A DNA stretch of 64,000 bases from Ruminococcus sp. (GTDB taxonomy: Bacteria; Bacillota; Clostridia; Oscillospirales; Ruminococcaceae): assembly GCA_014799805.1 (NCBI GenBank), contig JAAVHJ010000003.1, positions 1-64,000 on the forward strand, given 5' to 3'. The position numbers were made by a program, and so were the translations under genes. Under the pieces are notes generated by a model. That model saw nothing but the letters and a program-made list of their open reading frames with translations, ran no database searches and had not been told where the DNA came from. Of this stretch, positions 9,865 to 17,726 are shown piece by piece (the first letter of the stretch is position 1; every line of letters starts with the position of its first letter).

Positions 9865-10374
9865 TTATGATTTAAGATTTGGGTTCATGCTGTAAAAAGC
9901 TTGTTCCACGCCAGAAAGTTTTGCAGTAGTTGCATGACCTGTTGGAGCAATGAAATCACCTGTATCAGCAGGCTTGAATGCATCAGGATATTTTTCTCTA
10001 AACTGATTCACAACATCATCACCGCCGATCAGCTTGTCACCGTCAAATTTCAGTTCCTTTTCAAGAATCATGTCTGTGACGTACTTTTCATAAATATCAT
10101 CTTTTAAGCCCAGATTCTTAACAAAACTGCTAACTCTGGTCTTGTGTTCAAATGCCTTGCGGTCATGCTCTGACTGCTCCCATTTCTGCTTGTAATCCTC
10201 CACGCTTGCCTTAATGCCGTCAATATCCATGTCTTTATATGACTGAATTGTTTTGTTCGCATTTTGAAGCTGTTCCGCAAGTGCATTGTATTCCTGCTCT
10301 GAATAGGTCTTTGCAGTTGATTCCTGTTGCTGTTCTGCTGACTTTGTTTCTGGTGTTTTGATTTCTTCTGCCAT
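9865..10374 (-). CDS. Phage scaffold protein (DUF4355/GP20-like)
   Basis: A 169-residue protein that is highly charged and helical, with a predicted coiled coil at about residues 20-85 and a KPADTGDFIAPTG tail. This is the normal composition of GP20/DUF4355 scaffolds. It is the first gene after a pair of terminator hairpins, so coat and tail genes may have their own promoter or need antitermination. GGAGG lies upstream of the ATG at 10374. Confidence 0.75.
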   Translation of the reverse strand: MAEEIKTPETKSAEQQQESTAKTYSEQEYNALAEQLQNANKTIQSYKDMDIDGIKASVEDYKQKWEQSEHDRKAFEHKTRVSSFVKNLGLKDDIYEKYVTDMILEKELKFDGDKLIGGDDVVNQFREKYPDAFKPADTGDFIAPTGHATTAKLSGVEQAFYSMNPNLKS

Positions 10375-10412
10375 TGAAATTTACCTCCGTTTTCTTAATT
10401 TTGGGTATAAAA

Positions 10413-10482
10413 ATAAGACCCTTATGGTCTTTTTTAGTAATATTTTATCATAATAAAAACGCCCTTATAAGAGCGTTTTAAT
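10413..10482 (-). terminator. Two hairpins between the capsid-toxin block and the scaffold gene
   Basis: Reading on the minus strand, the first hairpin has stem AAAACGC/GCGTTTT (10456-10479) and runs into a T-rich tail. It starts at the stop of the 66-residue gene. The second has stem AAGACC/GGTCTT (about 10415-10432) and is also flanked by A/T runs on both sides. Both are good intrinsic terminators placed inside the late operon, consistent with processive antitermination being needed downstream. Confidence 0.7.
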
Positions 10483-10678
10483 ATTTCCATCCACGTTCTA
10501 ACATTTTTTTTGCTCGTGTTGCCTTTTCTCTTGCAATATCAATCTTGCTAATCTCTGCATCAAGAGGAATAGACTTATATTCTTCCTCTGAATAGGGTTC
10601 TGCTTTTGCAAGTGCATTCTGACACCATTGCAAATCTTCCTCTGTTAATTTTTTCTTACTCGTAATATACGGCTCCAT
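10478..10678 (-). CDS. Small protein overlapping the minor capsid gene (possible immunity or accessory)
   Basis: A 66-residue charged helical protein without signal or membrane segment. It has its own GAGGTGG site and starts 23 bp inside the end of the minor capsid/JAMM-like gene, so the two are coupled. It ends at a terminator hairpin. In MuF-type polymorphic toxin loci a small gene in exactly this place is the immunity gene, but I see no recognised immunity fold. It could also be an ordinary small virion protein. Confidence 0.6.
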   Translation of the reverse strand: MEPYITSKKKLTEEDLQWCQNALAKAEPYSEEEYKSIPLDAEISKIDIAREKATRAKKMLERGWKY

Positions 10679-12509
10679 ATGTTACCACCTCATCTAATAT
10701 ATCCTTTGAAAATTGAACTAATACCTTTTTTAATTCTTTTTTTTCATTTTCTGTTAGTGTGGAAGCAAATTCTTTTGTTAATTCTCTAAAGTTTTTCCCT
10801 TTGAAAATTTTTTCATCTAATTTATTCTCAATGTAATCTAAGCATTTTTCAGTATCAAATGCCACTGTTTTTAGCAAACAATATACTTTTGAATTATGTC
10901 CAATAGCAGTCATCATCTGCATAGTATCAACATTTACAAACCGCATAATGTCTCCAACACTAAATGTAGCTCCACTTGAATGATTATGTAATACAACATG
11001 AAATTCATCACATTCAGGTGGAAGTACTGAATCTATTTTTCCTATTTCGATGTCTCCAATTTGTTCCATATTCATTACATCGAGCAGAATACAGCACTCT
11101 GTACCAAGAGGATATTTTCTGGCTTCTGTAAGAAGACTTCGATGTGCTTCTTGTAATGCAACCGCATCTTCATACGAAAATCCGTCTGGCTGAACAAATT
11201 CAACATTTCTTATTGTTTCATCAGATATTGGTATTCTGAAACTTTTCTTTTTGTTCATTATAGCATTATTATCTGAAAAAGTCAATGATTTTTGTACTTT
11301 TTTATTTGCTAAAACTGCTTTTGGTGCTTGACTGCGACCAAATCCGTCAACTTGTGTCCTAAATGTATCATTCCGCCGTCCTGTCTGCTTGCAAAATTCT
11401 TTGAGTTGCTTTTCAGCTGATTTTAATTTTACAGCATTTTCAGAATAATCTGTTTGTAATTCTGCTTTTGTAACATCATCAGGAGCATTTTCTAAAGCTG
11501 TTTGTGATGCAATGACTTGACGTTTCAAAGCTCTAACTTTACGTTCTTTTGCCCTCTGCATTTGAGAAATTTCATATTCAGAGTACATTTCGCCATTATA
11601 TTCAATATTCTTTTCATCTAATTTTTCTAAATCAGACTTGCTATAAACAGGCTTAGAATAGTCCTCAAAGAACGGAAACCAGTCATGACGGCAATTCCAG
11701 CCAAAAATGCCATCACCTGTACCATAGCCAACTTGTCGAAGCGATAAGACTTTCTTGCCGTTGATTGTTCGCCCAGCATTCTTACCAGACAATGAAACAA
11801 GTTGTCCCTGCCATTTAGCGTGGTCTGGTCTTGCTCCAGAATGGGCTGTAATTTCCATTAAATCACAGCCAGATTTTTCGGCATTCATCTTACCAATTTC
11901 ACGGCAAGTCTGACCGATTCCAGTCAAAACAGAACGCCTTATCGCAACGTCAGCACGTTCTTGATGTCCTGACGGATAAAGCACCATTGCACCAGTTTCA
12001 GCAACTTTTTTCACTGCTTGTTTGATTGCCTCTTGATAAGAAAACGCTCCAGAACTAACTTGCATATACGCTTGATTACAGGCGTTTATATATGCTGTTT
12101 GTGATGTAATAGCAGTTGTCAAAGTCAAATTTTTCATGTTGCCAAGCGTTTTTCTGTAGCCTGCTTCAAGCGTTTGTCTCATAGCAGGCGATTGTCGTAT
12201 GTCTACTGGTGTTAAATCATTTTCACGATAAATTTCGTTATCAATTTGAACAGATTCTATACCTGCATCTTCAAATAATGCTTTGACATGCTGTGTTGTA
12301 GCATCTGTTTGTTGAGCAATTAACGCCAGAATGTCATCATACAGCAAACCCATTTCTTGGAGCTGTTCTATCTGGTGCTGTGCCGTTGCTGTGACCAATC
12401 CAGTTTTCATGATACGTCTAATAATATCAGAAATAATAGAATCTTCTAACTGTTCATAGAGTTTCAAAATAGCATCTGCACAACTCTCATAATATTCAGG
12501 AGACAGCAT
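10656..12509 (-). CDS. Phage minor capsid protein 2 with C-terminal JAMM/RadC-like domain
   Basis: A 617-residue protein after the portal. Residues 1 to about 330 match phage minor capsid protein 2 / MuF-like head morphogenesis proteins, including an AHSGARPDHAKWQG segment and GIFGWNCRHDWFPF. Residues about 330-400 are a charged helical linker. The C-terminal 190 residues are extra. They carry a glutamate in GTECCILLD (E471) and an HNHSSG...S..D motif (H508, H510, S517, D520). That arrangement is the metal site of JAMM/RadC-type domains, with spacing one residue shorter than the classical HxHx7SxxD. This resembles MuF polymorphic proteins that carry effector domains into the host. Metal binding is inferred. 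Confidence 0.75.
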   Translation of the reverse strand: MLSPEYYESCADAILKLYEQLEDSIISDIIRRIMKTGLVTATAQHQIEQLQEMGLLYDDILALIAQQTDATTQHVKALFEDAGIESVQIDNEIYRENDLTPVDIRQSPAMRQTLEAGYRKTLGNMKNLTLTTAITSQTAYINACNQAYMQVSSGAFSYQEAIKQAVKKVAETGAMVLYPSGHQERADVAIRRSVLTGIGQTCREIGKMNAEKSGCDLMEITAHSGARPDHAKWQGQLVSLSGKNAGRTINGKKVLSLRQVGYGTGDGIFGWNCRHDWFPFFEDYSKPVYSKSDLEKLDEKNIEYNGEMYSEYEISQMQRAKERKVRALKRQVIASQTALENAPDDVTKAELQTDYSENAVKLKSAEKQLKEFCKQTGRRNDTFRTQVDGFGRSQAPKAVLANKKVQKSLTFSDNNAIMNKKKSFRIPISDETIRNVEFVQPDGFSYEDAVALQEAHRSLLTEARKYPLGTECCILLDVMNMEQIGDIEIGKIDSVLPPECDEFHVVLHNHSSGATFSVGDIMRFVNVDTMQMMTAIGHNSKVYCLLKTVAFDTEKCLDYIENKLDEKIFKGKNFRELTKEFASTLTENEKKELKKVLVQFSKDILDEVVTYGAVYYE

Positions 12510-13841
12510 TTAAATCCCTCCAAACAGTGCATCAGCTTGTGGGATATATTTGCTAGCCTGCTTTTCATCACAATGAAAATACCATGCAATAAATTTTTCT
12601 TTGGTAAGAAGTCCAGCACTCACCATTTGCAAACGGCGATTAAATTCTTTGTCTGTATCTTCCAGAACACTATCTCCCCATGTGCAAATTAAATTAGATT
12701 TAGATTGTGAAAGCTTGAAATGCTTTGCATAGTAATCATAGCCATATAGCAAATTTTTTAACGTAAATTCAAGATTTTTCTGTATTGCTGAAACCTGTGT
12801 ATAAGAACGCTGTTTTGAAGATTTAATTTCTTCGGCAGTTTTTTCTATCGTCTGTGGGTCAGAAATCGTGCCATAAGCTAGACCACAGTTAAATTCAATT
12901 CTTTGAAAAATTCTGTTTAAGCCATTAAACAACGAAACATCACGAATTTCAGGAGAAAACGTTTCAATAAATGGCTTTTCAGTCGCCTGAATATCATAAG
13001 TTCTGAACATTCGCTCACGACCTTTTGGCAATATTGGCTTGCCGTTCTGATTATAACGGAAAATATCTTCTGTTGCATCAATTGCTCTTTCACCACTTTC
13101 AAATTCCCAGATAATCCGCTCCCATTGTGCATCTGCCTGACGAATCAGTTCCTCCGCATTCTCATATACGGAAATGCCGAGTGGACTTTCAGGGTCAACT
13201 GTATTTGCAAAGGGCATTTTAAAATAAGAAAATAGTGGCTGTTCTACATTTTCAAGCACTGTAATTTCTTTCATTTTGCTCCATTGTGGTATTTCTGAAA
13301 ATGCACATAACGAGCCTAAAGCATTTTTATCACTGCTTCTATAACACCTGTTTTCAACGGTATAAAGACGTTTTTCAGGGTCAAAACGGTGATATTCCAG
13401 TCTTGTATAACAATATTTTCCAATGACAAGCTGTTCTGGAAATACAGCTGATGTCATGGTATCTTCTGAAAAATCGACTGCAAAAAAACTTTCTGGAAGT
13501 ACAGTATCAGTATAAATCTGATTATTTGCTAAATATGGCTTTATCATAATTCCTCCCATTGCACAGGCTTGCTCTACCATAACAGATAGTTTTGGAATCA
13601 GCTTTTTAAATTGTTCAGTTATATAGCTATCACCATCAGCAGTAATTTCAGTTTCCGCAAGTACAAGACGTGAAAATTCCCTTGCAATTGCAGAGGCAAG
13701 ACATAGGCTAATAATTCGGTTATTGTTCCAAGAGGCTGTATTTTTGTACAAATTGCTCCACTCCTGTATAGATATTTCCATCTGGGAGTTTTTAATTACC
13801 TGCACACCGAAAGCTGTCGAAACCATGTCAGCACTTATCAT
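12510..13841 (-). CDS. Phage portal protein (SPP1-type)
   Basis: A 443-residue protein located between large terminase (4-bp overlap) and minor capsid genes. Size and position match SPP1 gp6-like portals (usually 430-500 residues). Internal features include a central stem and clip region with DPESPLGISVYENAEELI and a late SKQRSYTQVSAIQ segment, which in portals lies near the tunnel loop. It forms the dodecameric DNA channel at one capsid vertex. Confidence 0.8.
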   Translation of the reverse strand: MISADMVSTAFGVQVIKNSQMEISIQEWSNLYKNTASWNNNRIISLCLASAIAREFSRLVLAETEITADGDSYITEQFKKLIPKLSVMVEQACAMGGIMIKPYLANNQIYTDTVLPESFFAVDFSEDTMTSAVFPEQLVIGKYCYTRLEYHRFDPEKRLYTVENRCYRSSDKNALGSLCAFSEIPQWSKMKEITVLENVEQPLFSYFKMPFANTVDPESPLGISVYENAEELIRQADAQWERIIWEFESGERAIDATEDIFRYNQNGKPILPKGRERMFRTYDIQATEKPFIETFSPEIRDVSLFNGLNRIFQRIEFNCGLAYGTISDPQTIEKTAEEIKSSKQRSYTQVSAIQKNLEFTLKNLLYGYDYYAKHFKLSQSKSNLICTWGDSVLEDTDKEFNRRLQMVSAGLLTKEKFIAWYFHCDEKQASKYIPQADALFGGI

Positions 13842-15103
13842 GTTTTACACCTCATTTCTAAAAAATTTGAAGTCCGATACATGACAGTATTTACAAAATA
13901 TCGCATGTCGTCCATTGCATGGTCATTTTCCTTGATAACCGTGTCTTTTTCATGCGATTTCTTATCATCCCAACGATACAAAGCAAATTCCCTGATAATG
14001 TCTTTACAGCACTGACAAATAAAAATTTTGTCATGTTCAAGTAATGTCATTGTTTTTCTGATACCATCAATTACATTGTTATTTGCTTTGCGAACCTTAA
14101 ATTTTCTATGTTGCCTTATCGTTGCAATAAAACTTGAAGCAGATGGGTCAATAATTACATGCTTAATTGCATAGCCATCTGCAAGTTTTTCAAGTTCTGC
14201 ATAATATTCTTCATCAGTCTTTTGAATACCTTTAACACGTCCGTCATAGTAATACTCCTTGATTCTAACTGCTTTCTCTTTTTCTAATGCCCAAAGCCCC
14301 ATAGAACAGGGATTTAGTGTACCATAGTCAATAGAAATATAATAATCAGCAAAATTAGAATTGTCATAATTTTTAATAACATGACGGCTTTTATCAAATA
14401 CTGTGCCATAAACTAGACCCTCTGCAAGCACCCATAAGCCCTTGATATATCTATCATAAAACACGCCTGAATACATGCGTTCATAGCGTTGTTTTACACT
14501 ATCTGCAAGAGAGTAATTATCATTCATTGTAAAATGCAAATGTAATCTGTTTTTCTGCTTGGCTTTTTCAGAATTTTCAGCAACCCATTCTTTATAAAAC
14601 CAATGCTCGGAGCTGTCAGGATTGCAATTAAACCATAACTTTGAACCAGTCACAGAACATCTTGCAAGTGCCTGTTCTACGAACGAGCGAGGCATTAAAG
14701 CGACTTCATCTAGCAGAACGCCAGCAAGCGTGATACCTTGAATTAGTTGATAACTTGATTCATCTTTGCCACCGAAAAAATAATAGCGGTTCATATGACC
14801 GCACATTTTGATGTCAAGATAATTCCGACTTAAATTTAGTTTAAGCTTTACAATTCCCTCCAGCCATTTTTGCATAGGCGTAATCACGTTGCGTTTCAAA
14901 GAATCAATCGTTTTGCCACAGAATGCAAAGTTTTCATGATTAAAATTTTTCATACTCCAAAGAACAAATCCAATTGTCATGGACATGGTCTTGCCTGAAC
15001 GTACAGAGCCATCACAAACAATTGCATCACAATTTTTTGAATCTTCTTGCATCCACCAAAGCATAGATTGGAGCTGTTTAGGAGAGAGTTCTGTATACAT
15101 CAT
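13838..15103 (-). CDS. Phage terminase large subunit (PBSX type)
   Basis: A 421-residue packaging ATPase-nuclease. A Walker A motif GSVRSGKT is at about residues 31-38, Walker B GVLLDEVALM near residue 130, and an RNase H-like nuclease region begins with the acidic SIDYGTLNP near residue 255. Length is normal for the PBSX family. It is coupled to both neighbours by 4-bp overlaps. A packaging terminase contrasts with its MuA-type transposition but is usual for Mu-like phages. Confidence 0.92.
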   Translation of the reverse strand: MMYTELSPKQLQSMLWWMQEDSKNCDAIVCDGSVRSGKTMSMTIGFVLWSMKNFNHENFAFCGKTIDSLKRNVITPMQKWLEGIVKLKLNLSRNYLDIKMCGHMNRYYFFGGKDESSYQLIQGITLAGVLLDEVALMPRSFVEQALARCSVTGSKLWFNCNPDSSEHWFYKEWVAENSEKAKQKNRLHLHFTMNDNYSLADSVKQRYERMYSGVFYDRYIKGLWVLAEGLVYGTVFDKSRHVIKNYDNSNFADYYISIDYGTLNPCSMGLWALEKEKAVRIKEYYYDGRVKGIQKTDEEYYAELEKLADGYAIKHVIIDPSASSFIATIRQHRKFKVRKANNNVIDGIRKTMTLLEHDKIFICQCCKDIIREFALYRWDDKKSHEKDTVIKENDHAMDDMRYFVNTVMYRTSNFLEMRCKT

Positions 15104-15441
15104 TTTTTTAGTCCCTCCTCGATAATTGCAAAGAAATTAGTTAATTGCTTATCGTCTGAATTTGCTGTGTCGCCAGATAAAACTGCATTCAAAATTTTTG
15201 AAATTTCTGTTTCAGCAGAAATAAGTTCCTGATTATGTTTCAGAAATTGATACAATTCAAGATGACGTTTTTTAAATTCTTCTGCTAATTTCTTGCGTTT
15301 CTTTGGTTCAGATGTGTTTAAATACTGTTTCAGAAATGTTTTAAAATCTGAAAAATCTGAATTTTTCAGAATATTTTTTGAATTTTCAAATTTTGAAATA
15401 CCATTTGCAAGCGATTGTATACTTTGTTTTTTAATGCTCAA
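15100..15441 (-). CDS. Small helical phage protein before terminase
   Basis: A 113-residue charged, helical protein. It starts at TTG 15441 with AAAGGAG upstream and overlaps the terminase start. It is the first gene after an intrinsic terminator and the long untranslated region behind the NusG-like gene, so it opens the late operon. Its place suggests a packaging role, but gp27/DUF3486 (16174-16713) is the likelier small terminase. No motif recognised. Confidence 0.6.
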   Translation of the reverse strand: MSIKKQSIQSLANGISKFENSKNILKNSDFSDFKTFLKQYLNTSEPKKRKKLAEEFKKRHLELYQFLKHNQELISAETEISKILNAVLSGDTANSDDKQLTNFFAIIEEGLKK

Positions 15442-15462
15442 TTCGTCATCTCCTTTCAGATA

Positions 15463-15495
15463 TAAAAATAAGGCGTTAAAACGCCCTATTTTCGC
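15463..15495 (-). terminator. Intrinsic terminator upstream of the late operon
   Basis: On the minus strand an 11-bp stem (AAAATAGGGCG pairing with CGCCTTATTTT, one G-U pair, TTTTAA loop) is followed by further T residues. It lies between the structured region behind the NusG-like gene and the ribosome binding site of the first late gene. It would block late expression unless bypassed. Confidence 0.8.
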
Positions 15496-15579
15496 CTTGT
15501 ATTTTCGAGGGTATCATTTGCCTAGTTACTTTTCAAAAACGATTGTAAACACTTTTAAACAGCTCTAAAACAGTCTCAT

Positions 15580-15691
15580 TTTGGGCAAGCTTCGCCATTC
15601 GGATTTTTTTAATTTAAAAATCCGTTTTTCTAGTATACAAGCATGCCCATCGGCAGGGGACGAATCAACCCTGATTCAGAAGCATGATGAT
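15580..15691 (-). ncRNA. Structured untranslated RNA behind the NusG-like gene (candidate antitermination element)
   Basis: Within this non-coding stretch, read on the minus strand, there are three pairings. A 6-bp hairpin GAATCA-GGGT-TGATTC lies 14 nt after the NusG stop (15662-15677). A long-range stem GGGCATGCTT with AAGCTTGCCC (15639-15648 with 15583-15592, one T-T mismatch) encloses an inner hairpin CGGATTTTT/AAAAATCCG (15600-15624). None is followed by a clean T-run, so these are not simple terminators. The real terminator lies 90 nt further on. I infer a recruitment site for the NusG-family protein. Confidence 0.55.
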
Positions 15692-16177
15692 TTAAATGCA
15701 GATGATAGGAAGTGTAATTTTATGTTTTCGTCCTGCAATTGTAATGAAAATATCTGCTTTTCGCTGACGTAAATGATAATCAATTGCATTGCCAGAATAA
15801 TTTCTCAAAACGCCTGCCATTACCATTTTAGCACCACTTGGCGTAACATAAATTTTTGACGGTGTGATAGGCTTTCCATTATTTTCAAGCCATTCAATAT
15901 ATTTTTGTTCACTATCTGTCAAAGGCTGTTGATAGCCTAAAAACTTCATAAAACCGTCAGTTTTCTTGATTTGATAATAATTTTCTTCATTTGGTTCAAA
16001 TCTGATAAATAAATACTGTGTGAAAATGATTTTTTCTCGCAAATCCCAGTTTCCATTCTTGCGAATATATTCCTGCATGGTTGGAAGAACAACATCAAAT
16101 CCTTGTCTTTTCAATGCGTAAAATGCAGAAATTTCAGTCCCTGAGCGAACCTGTAACACATACATTTTCATGTTCAT
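15692..16177 (-). CDS. NusG-family specialised transcription antiterminator (LoaP/UpxY-like)
   Basis: A 161-residue protein with a NusG N-terminal domain at residues 1 to about 105. It has the usual opening MYVLQVRSGTE, then DVVLPTMQEYIRK, a QYLFIRFE strand, and a KFLGYQQPLTDSE segment matching the end of NGN domains. The last 45 residues (about 117-161) fit a short KOW-like barrel. Specialised NusG paralogues such as LoaP, RfaH and UpxY make RNA polymerase ignore terminators in one operon. This one is encoded directly ahead of the structured leader and terminator of the phage late operon. It overlaps gp27 by 4 bp with AAGGAG upstream. It is probably the late-gene switch. Confidence 0.8.
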   Translation of the reverse strand: MNMKMYVLQVRSGTEISAFYALKRQGFDVVLPTMQEYIRKNGNWDLREKIIFTQYLFIRFEPNEENYYQIKKTDGFMKFLGYQQPLTDSEQKYIEWLENNGKPITPSKIYVTPSGAKMVMAGVLRNYSGNAIDYHLRQRKADIFITIAGRKHKITLPIICI

Positions 16178-16713
16178 TGCTGTTTCTCCTTAACAAATTT
16201 TTTAACATGTCGATATAATTCTGGTTCTTCCTCTGCCATTGCTTCAAAAATGAAGCTTTGAAATTGGTCAGCACCATTTTCAAGAATGCTTTGGCTATTA
16301 ATATCAATTTTCTTTTTGTAAGCAACTGCACGAGTTAAAGCAACTGCGTTCTTCATCAGCGTTTCAAAGTCAATTTCTTGTACCTGTTCCTCAGATAAGT
16401 GATTAATTGCCTGAAATACCTGATTGCTTAGTAAACGCAAGATTCCGTCAGTTACATCAAGATTCTTGTATTTTTCGGTTTCTTCCATAACTGCCCTGAA
16501 ATTTTCCTGTGCAAGTCTAAGAGATTCCAACGTTGCATTTAGATTAGAAGCATATCTCTGGACAGAACTAACTGAAATTTCAATGCCATTTCTGCGAATA
16601 TATTCAACAATTTCATGATAAGTGAAATTAGTCTTAATCATTTCATCAACGGCTTCATGCAGGTCAGAGGGCAAACTATCAATAATAGAATGTTTTCGAT
16701 TTTTCTTTCTCAT
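16174..16713 (-). CDS. Mu gp27-like DUF3486 protein (small terminase)
   Basis: A 179-residue helical protein of the DUF3486/Mu gp27 family. The N-terminal part includes SLPSDLHEAVDEMI and YHEIVEYIRRNGIEISVSSV, a helix-turn-helix-like DNA-binding region. The rest is a helical tail with an acidic patch. In Mu and its relatives this gene is the small terminase subunit and lies just upstream of the large one. Here the NusG-like gene and leader are inserted between them. Confidence 0.8.
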   Translation of the reverse strand: MRKKNRKHSIIDSLPSDLHEAVDEMIKTNFTYHEIVEYIRRNGIEISVSSVQRYASNLNATLESLRLAQENFRAVMEETEKYKNLDVTDGILRLLSNQVFQAINHLSEEQVQEIDFETLMKNAVALTRAVAYKKKIDINSQSILENGADQFQSFIFEAMAEEEPELYRHVKKFVKEKQQ

Positions 16714-17033
16714 ATTTCAACGCATTCATCCTGAATCACTCCAGCTAAAAGTTGTATGCCTTTTGCAGTTAATTTGCTTTCCAATTCATCAAAATCAGTG
16801 TCAGCAAGGCTAGATGGCTGTTTTGTTTCTGAATTTCTTAAATGCAAATAACCTGCCTCATACAAATAATTAATACTATTTTCAATTTCGTTTTTTTCAA
16901 TATGTAAGGCATATTTAATATCTTTTAAGCGATTAAATTTTGTCTTTAAAATATTTACAGTCCTTAGTACAGAGCCATTATTTTCTACAAAATTTCCTGC
17001 AGAAATTCTTCTGTTCAGAGTTTCTTTATCCAT
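16710..17033 (-). CDS. Mu gp26-like small protein
   Basis: A 107-residue protein placed between gp25-like and gp27-like genes, as gp26 is in Mu. I chose ATG 17033, with AAAGGGAG 9 bp upstream, rather than the TTG two codons before it. The sequence has a winged-helix flavour (KDIKYALHIEKNEIENSINYLYEAGYLHL, then a short beta wing) but no catalytic motif. It overlaps gp25-like by 8 bp and gp27-like by 4 bp. Confidence 0.65.
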   Translation of the reverse strand: MDKETLNRRISAGNFVENNGSVLRTVNILKTKFNRLKDIKYALHIEKNEIENSINYLYEAGYLHLRNSETKQPSSLADTDFDELESKLTAKGIQLLAGVIQDECVEI

Positions 17034-17259
17034 TACCAATTTCTCCCTTTACTTCAAGTAAAATATCCATAATTCTATCTAATTTTCGTCTGTTTTCGTT
17101 CTGTTCACGAAAAAAATCTTCTTTTGTAATGTAATCTTCTTTGATTTTCTCAATATCATGCTTGCATCTGTCCAGTTCATCAATGGTACGTTTCAGGAAA
17201 AATGCAACCACACCAATTCCGATTGATAGCATAACTTCTACAATATAACTGATTTCCAT
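17026..17259 (-). CDS. Mu gp25-like small membrane/coiled-coil protein
   Basis: A 77-residue protein with one N-terminal membrane helix (about residues 5-22) and a charged coiled coil (residues 27-70). This layout is shared by DUF2730 (Mu gp25) and XhlA-like holin-associated proteins. It is the first gene after the middle-promoter region that carries an inverted repeat (17283-17313). A role in lysis or packaging is possible. Confidence 0.6.
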   Translation of the reverse strand: MEISYIVEVMLSIGIGVVAFFLKRTIDELDRCKHDIEKIKEDYITKEDFFREQNENRRKLDRIMDILLEVKGEIGNG

Positions 17260-17282
17260 ATTTTCACCGCCAATAAAAAAAG

Positions 17283-17313
17283 TGGTATAGTCAATTTTTC
17301 ATCAACTATACCA
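17283..17313 (-). promoter_or_regulatory. Inverted repeat, candidate Mor-site copy 1
   Basis: TGGTATAGT (17283-17291) and ACTATACCA (17305-17313) form perfect 9-bp arms around a 13-bp spacer, 24 bp upstream of the gp25-like start. Mor and C proteins of Mu bind dyad-symmetric sites upstream of the middle and late promoters. A second related dyad lies just upstream of the mor gene itself. No clear -35 box is present, as expected for an activator-dependent promoter. Confidence 0.5.
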
Positions 17314-17383
17314 TAACATAAATAAAATAAATATGCAATTAAAATTTTTAGTAAAATCTTTATTAAAAGTTTTAGTAAAAGTT

Positions 17384-17644
17384 TTATAAAACAATTTTGC
17401 GTACTGTCATTTCTGAAACACAGTATTTTTTTGCAAGTTCACGATAATTACAGCCGTTAAATTGACTGCGTATTTCATTGTTGCGAAGTTCACGCAGAAT
17501 TGTTTCAGCCTTACAGATATACACATGTGTTCCGCCATATTGCTCGACAAGTTTCCTGTAAGATTCCAGTCCAATTACTTCCGCAATATCTCTTTGTTCA
17601 CCAGAAAGCTGGTCAAGATTTGTAATTTTTTCAATTGTATTCAT
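17384..17644 (-). CDS. mor: Mor transcription activator family protein
   Basis: An 86-residue protein of the Mor/C family. It contains the family pattern of a dimerisation region (residues 20-50, RDIAEVIGLESYRKLVEQYGG then a beta strand THVYICKA) and a C-terminal helix-turn-helix (about residues 62-86, CNYRELAKKYCVSEMTVRKIV). It is shorter than Mu Mor (129), mainly at the N-terminus. AGGAGGA lies upstream of the start. By homology and place it activates the middle genes leftwards from about 17280. Confidence 0.85.
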   Translation of the reverse strand: MNTIEKITNLDQLSGEQRDIAEVIGLESYRKLVEQYGGTHVYICKAETILRELRNNEIRSQFNGCNYRELAKKYCVSEMTVRKIVL

Positions 17645-17666
17645 GACAGTTCCTCCTAACTAAAAA

Positions 17667-17706
17667 ATATGGCATAGCCGAATCTATTAATCCCACTATA
17701 CCATAT
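17667..17706 (-). promoter_or_regulatory. Inverted repeat, candidate Mor-site copy 2
   Basis: ATATGGCATAG (17667-17677) and CTATACCATAT (17696-17706) differ at one base from perfect 11-bp arms, around an 18-bp spacer. The core CTATACC/GGYATAG is shared with the dyad at 17283-17313. It lies between GemA and mor, about 25 bp upstream of the mor start, suggesting that mor is autoregulated. Confidence 0.5.
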
Positions 17707-17726
17707 TTCTTTTATTTTTGCAACTA

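Noticed and set aside
17314..17383. Repeated TTTTAGTAAAA words between gp25-like and mor genes
   Set aside because: Too short and too AT-rich against this background to claim an operator.
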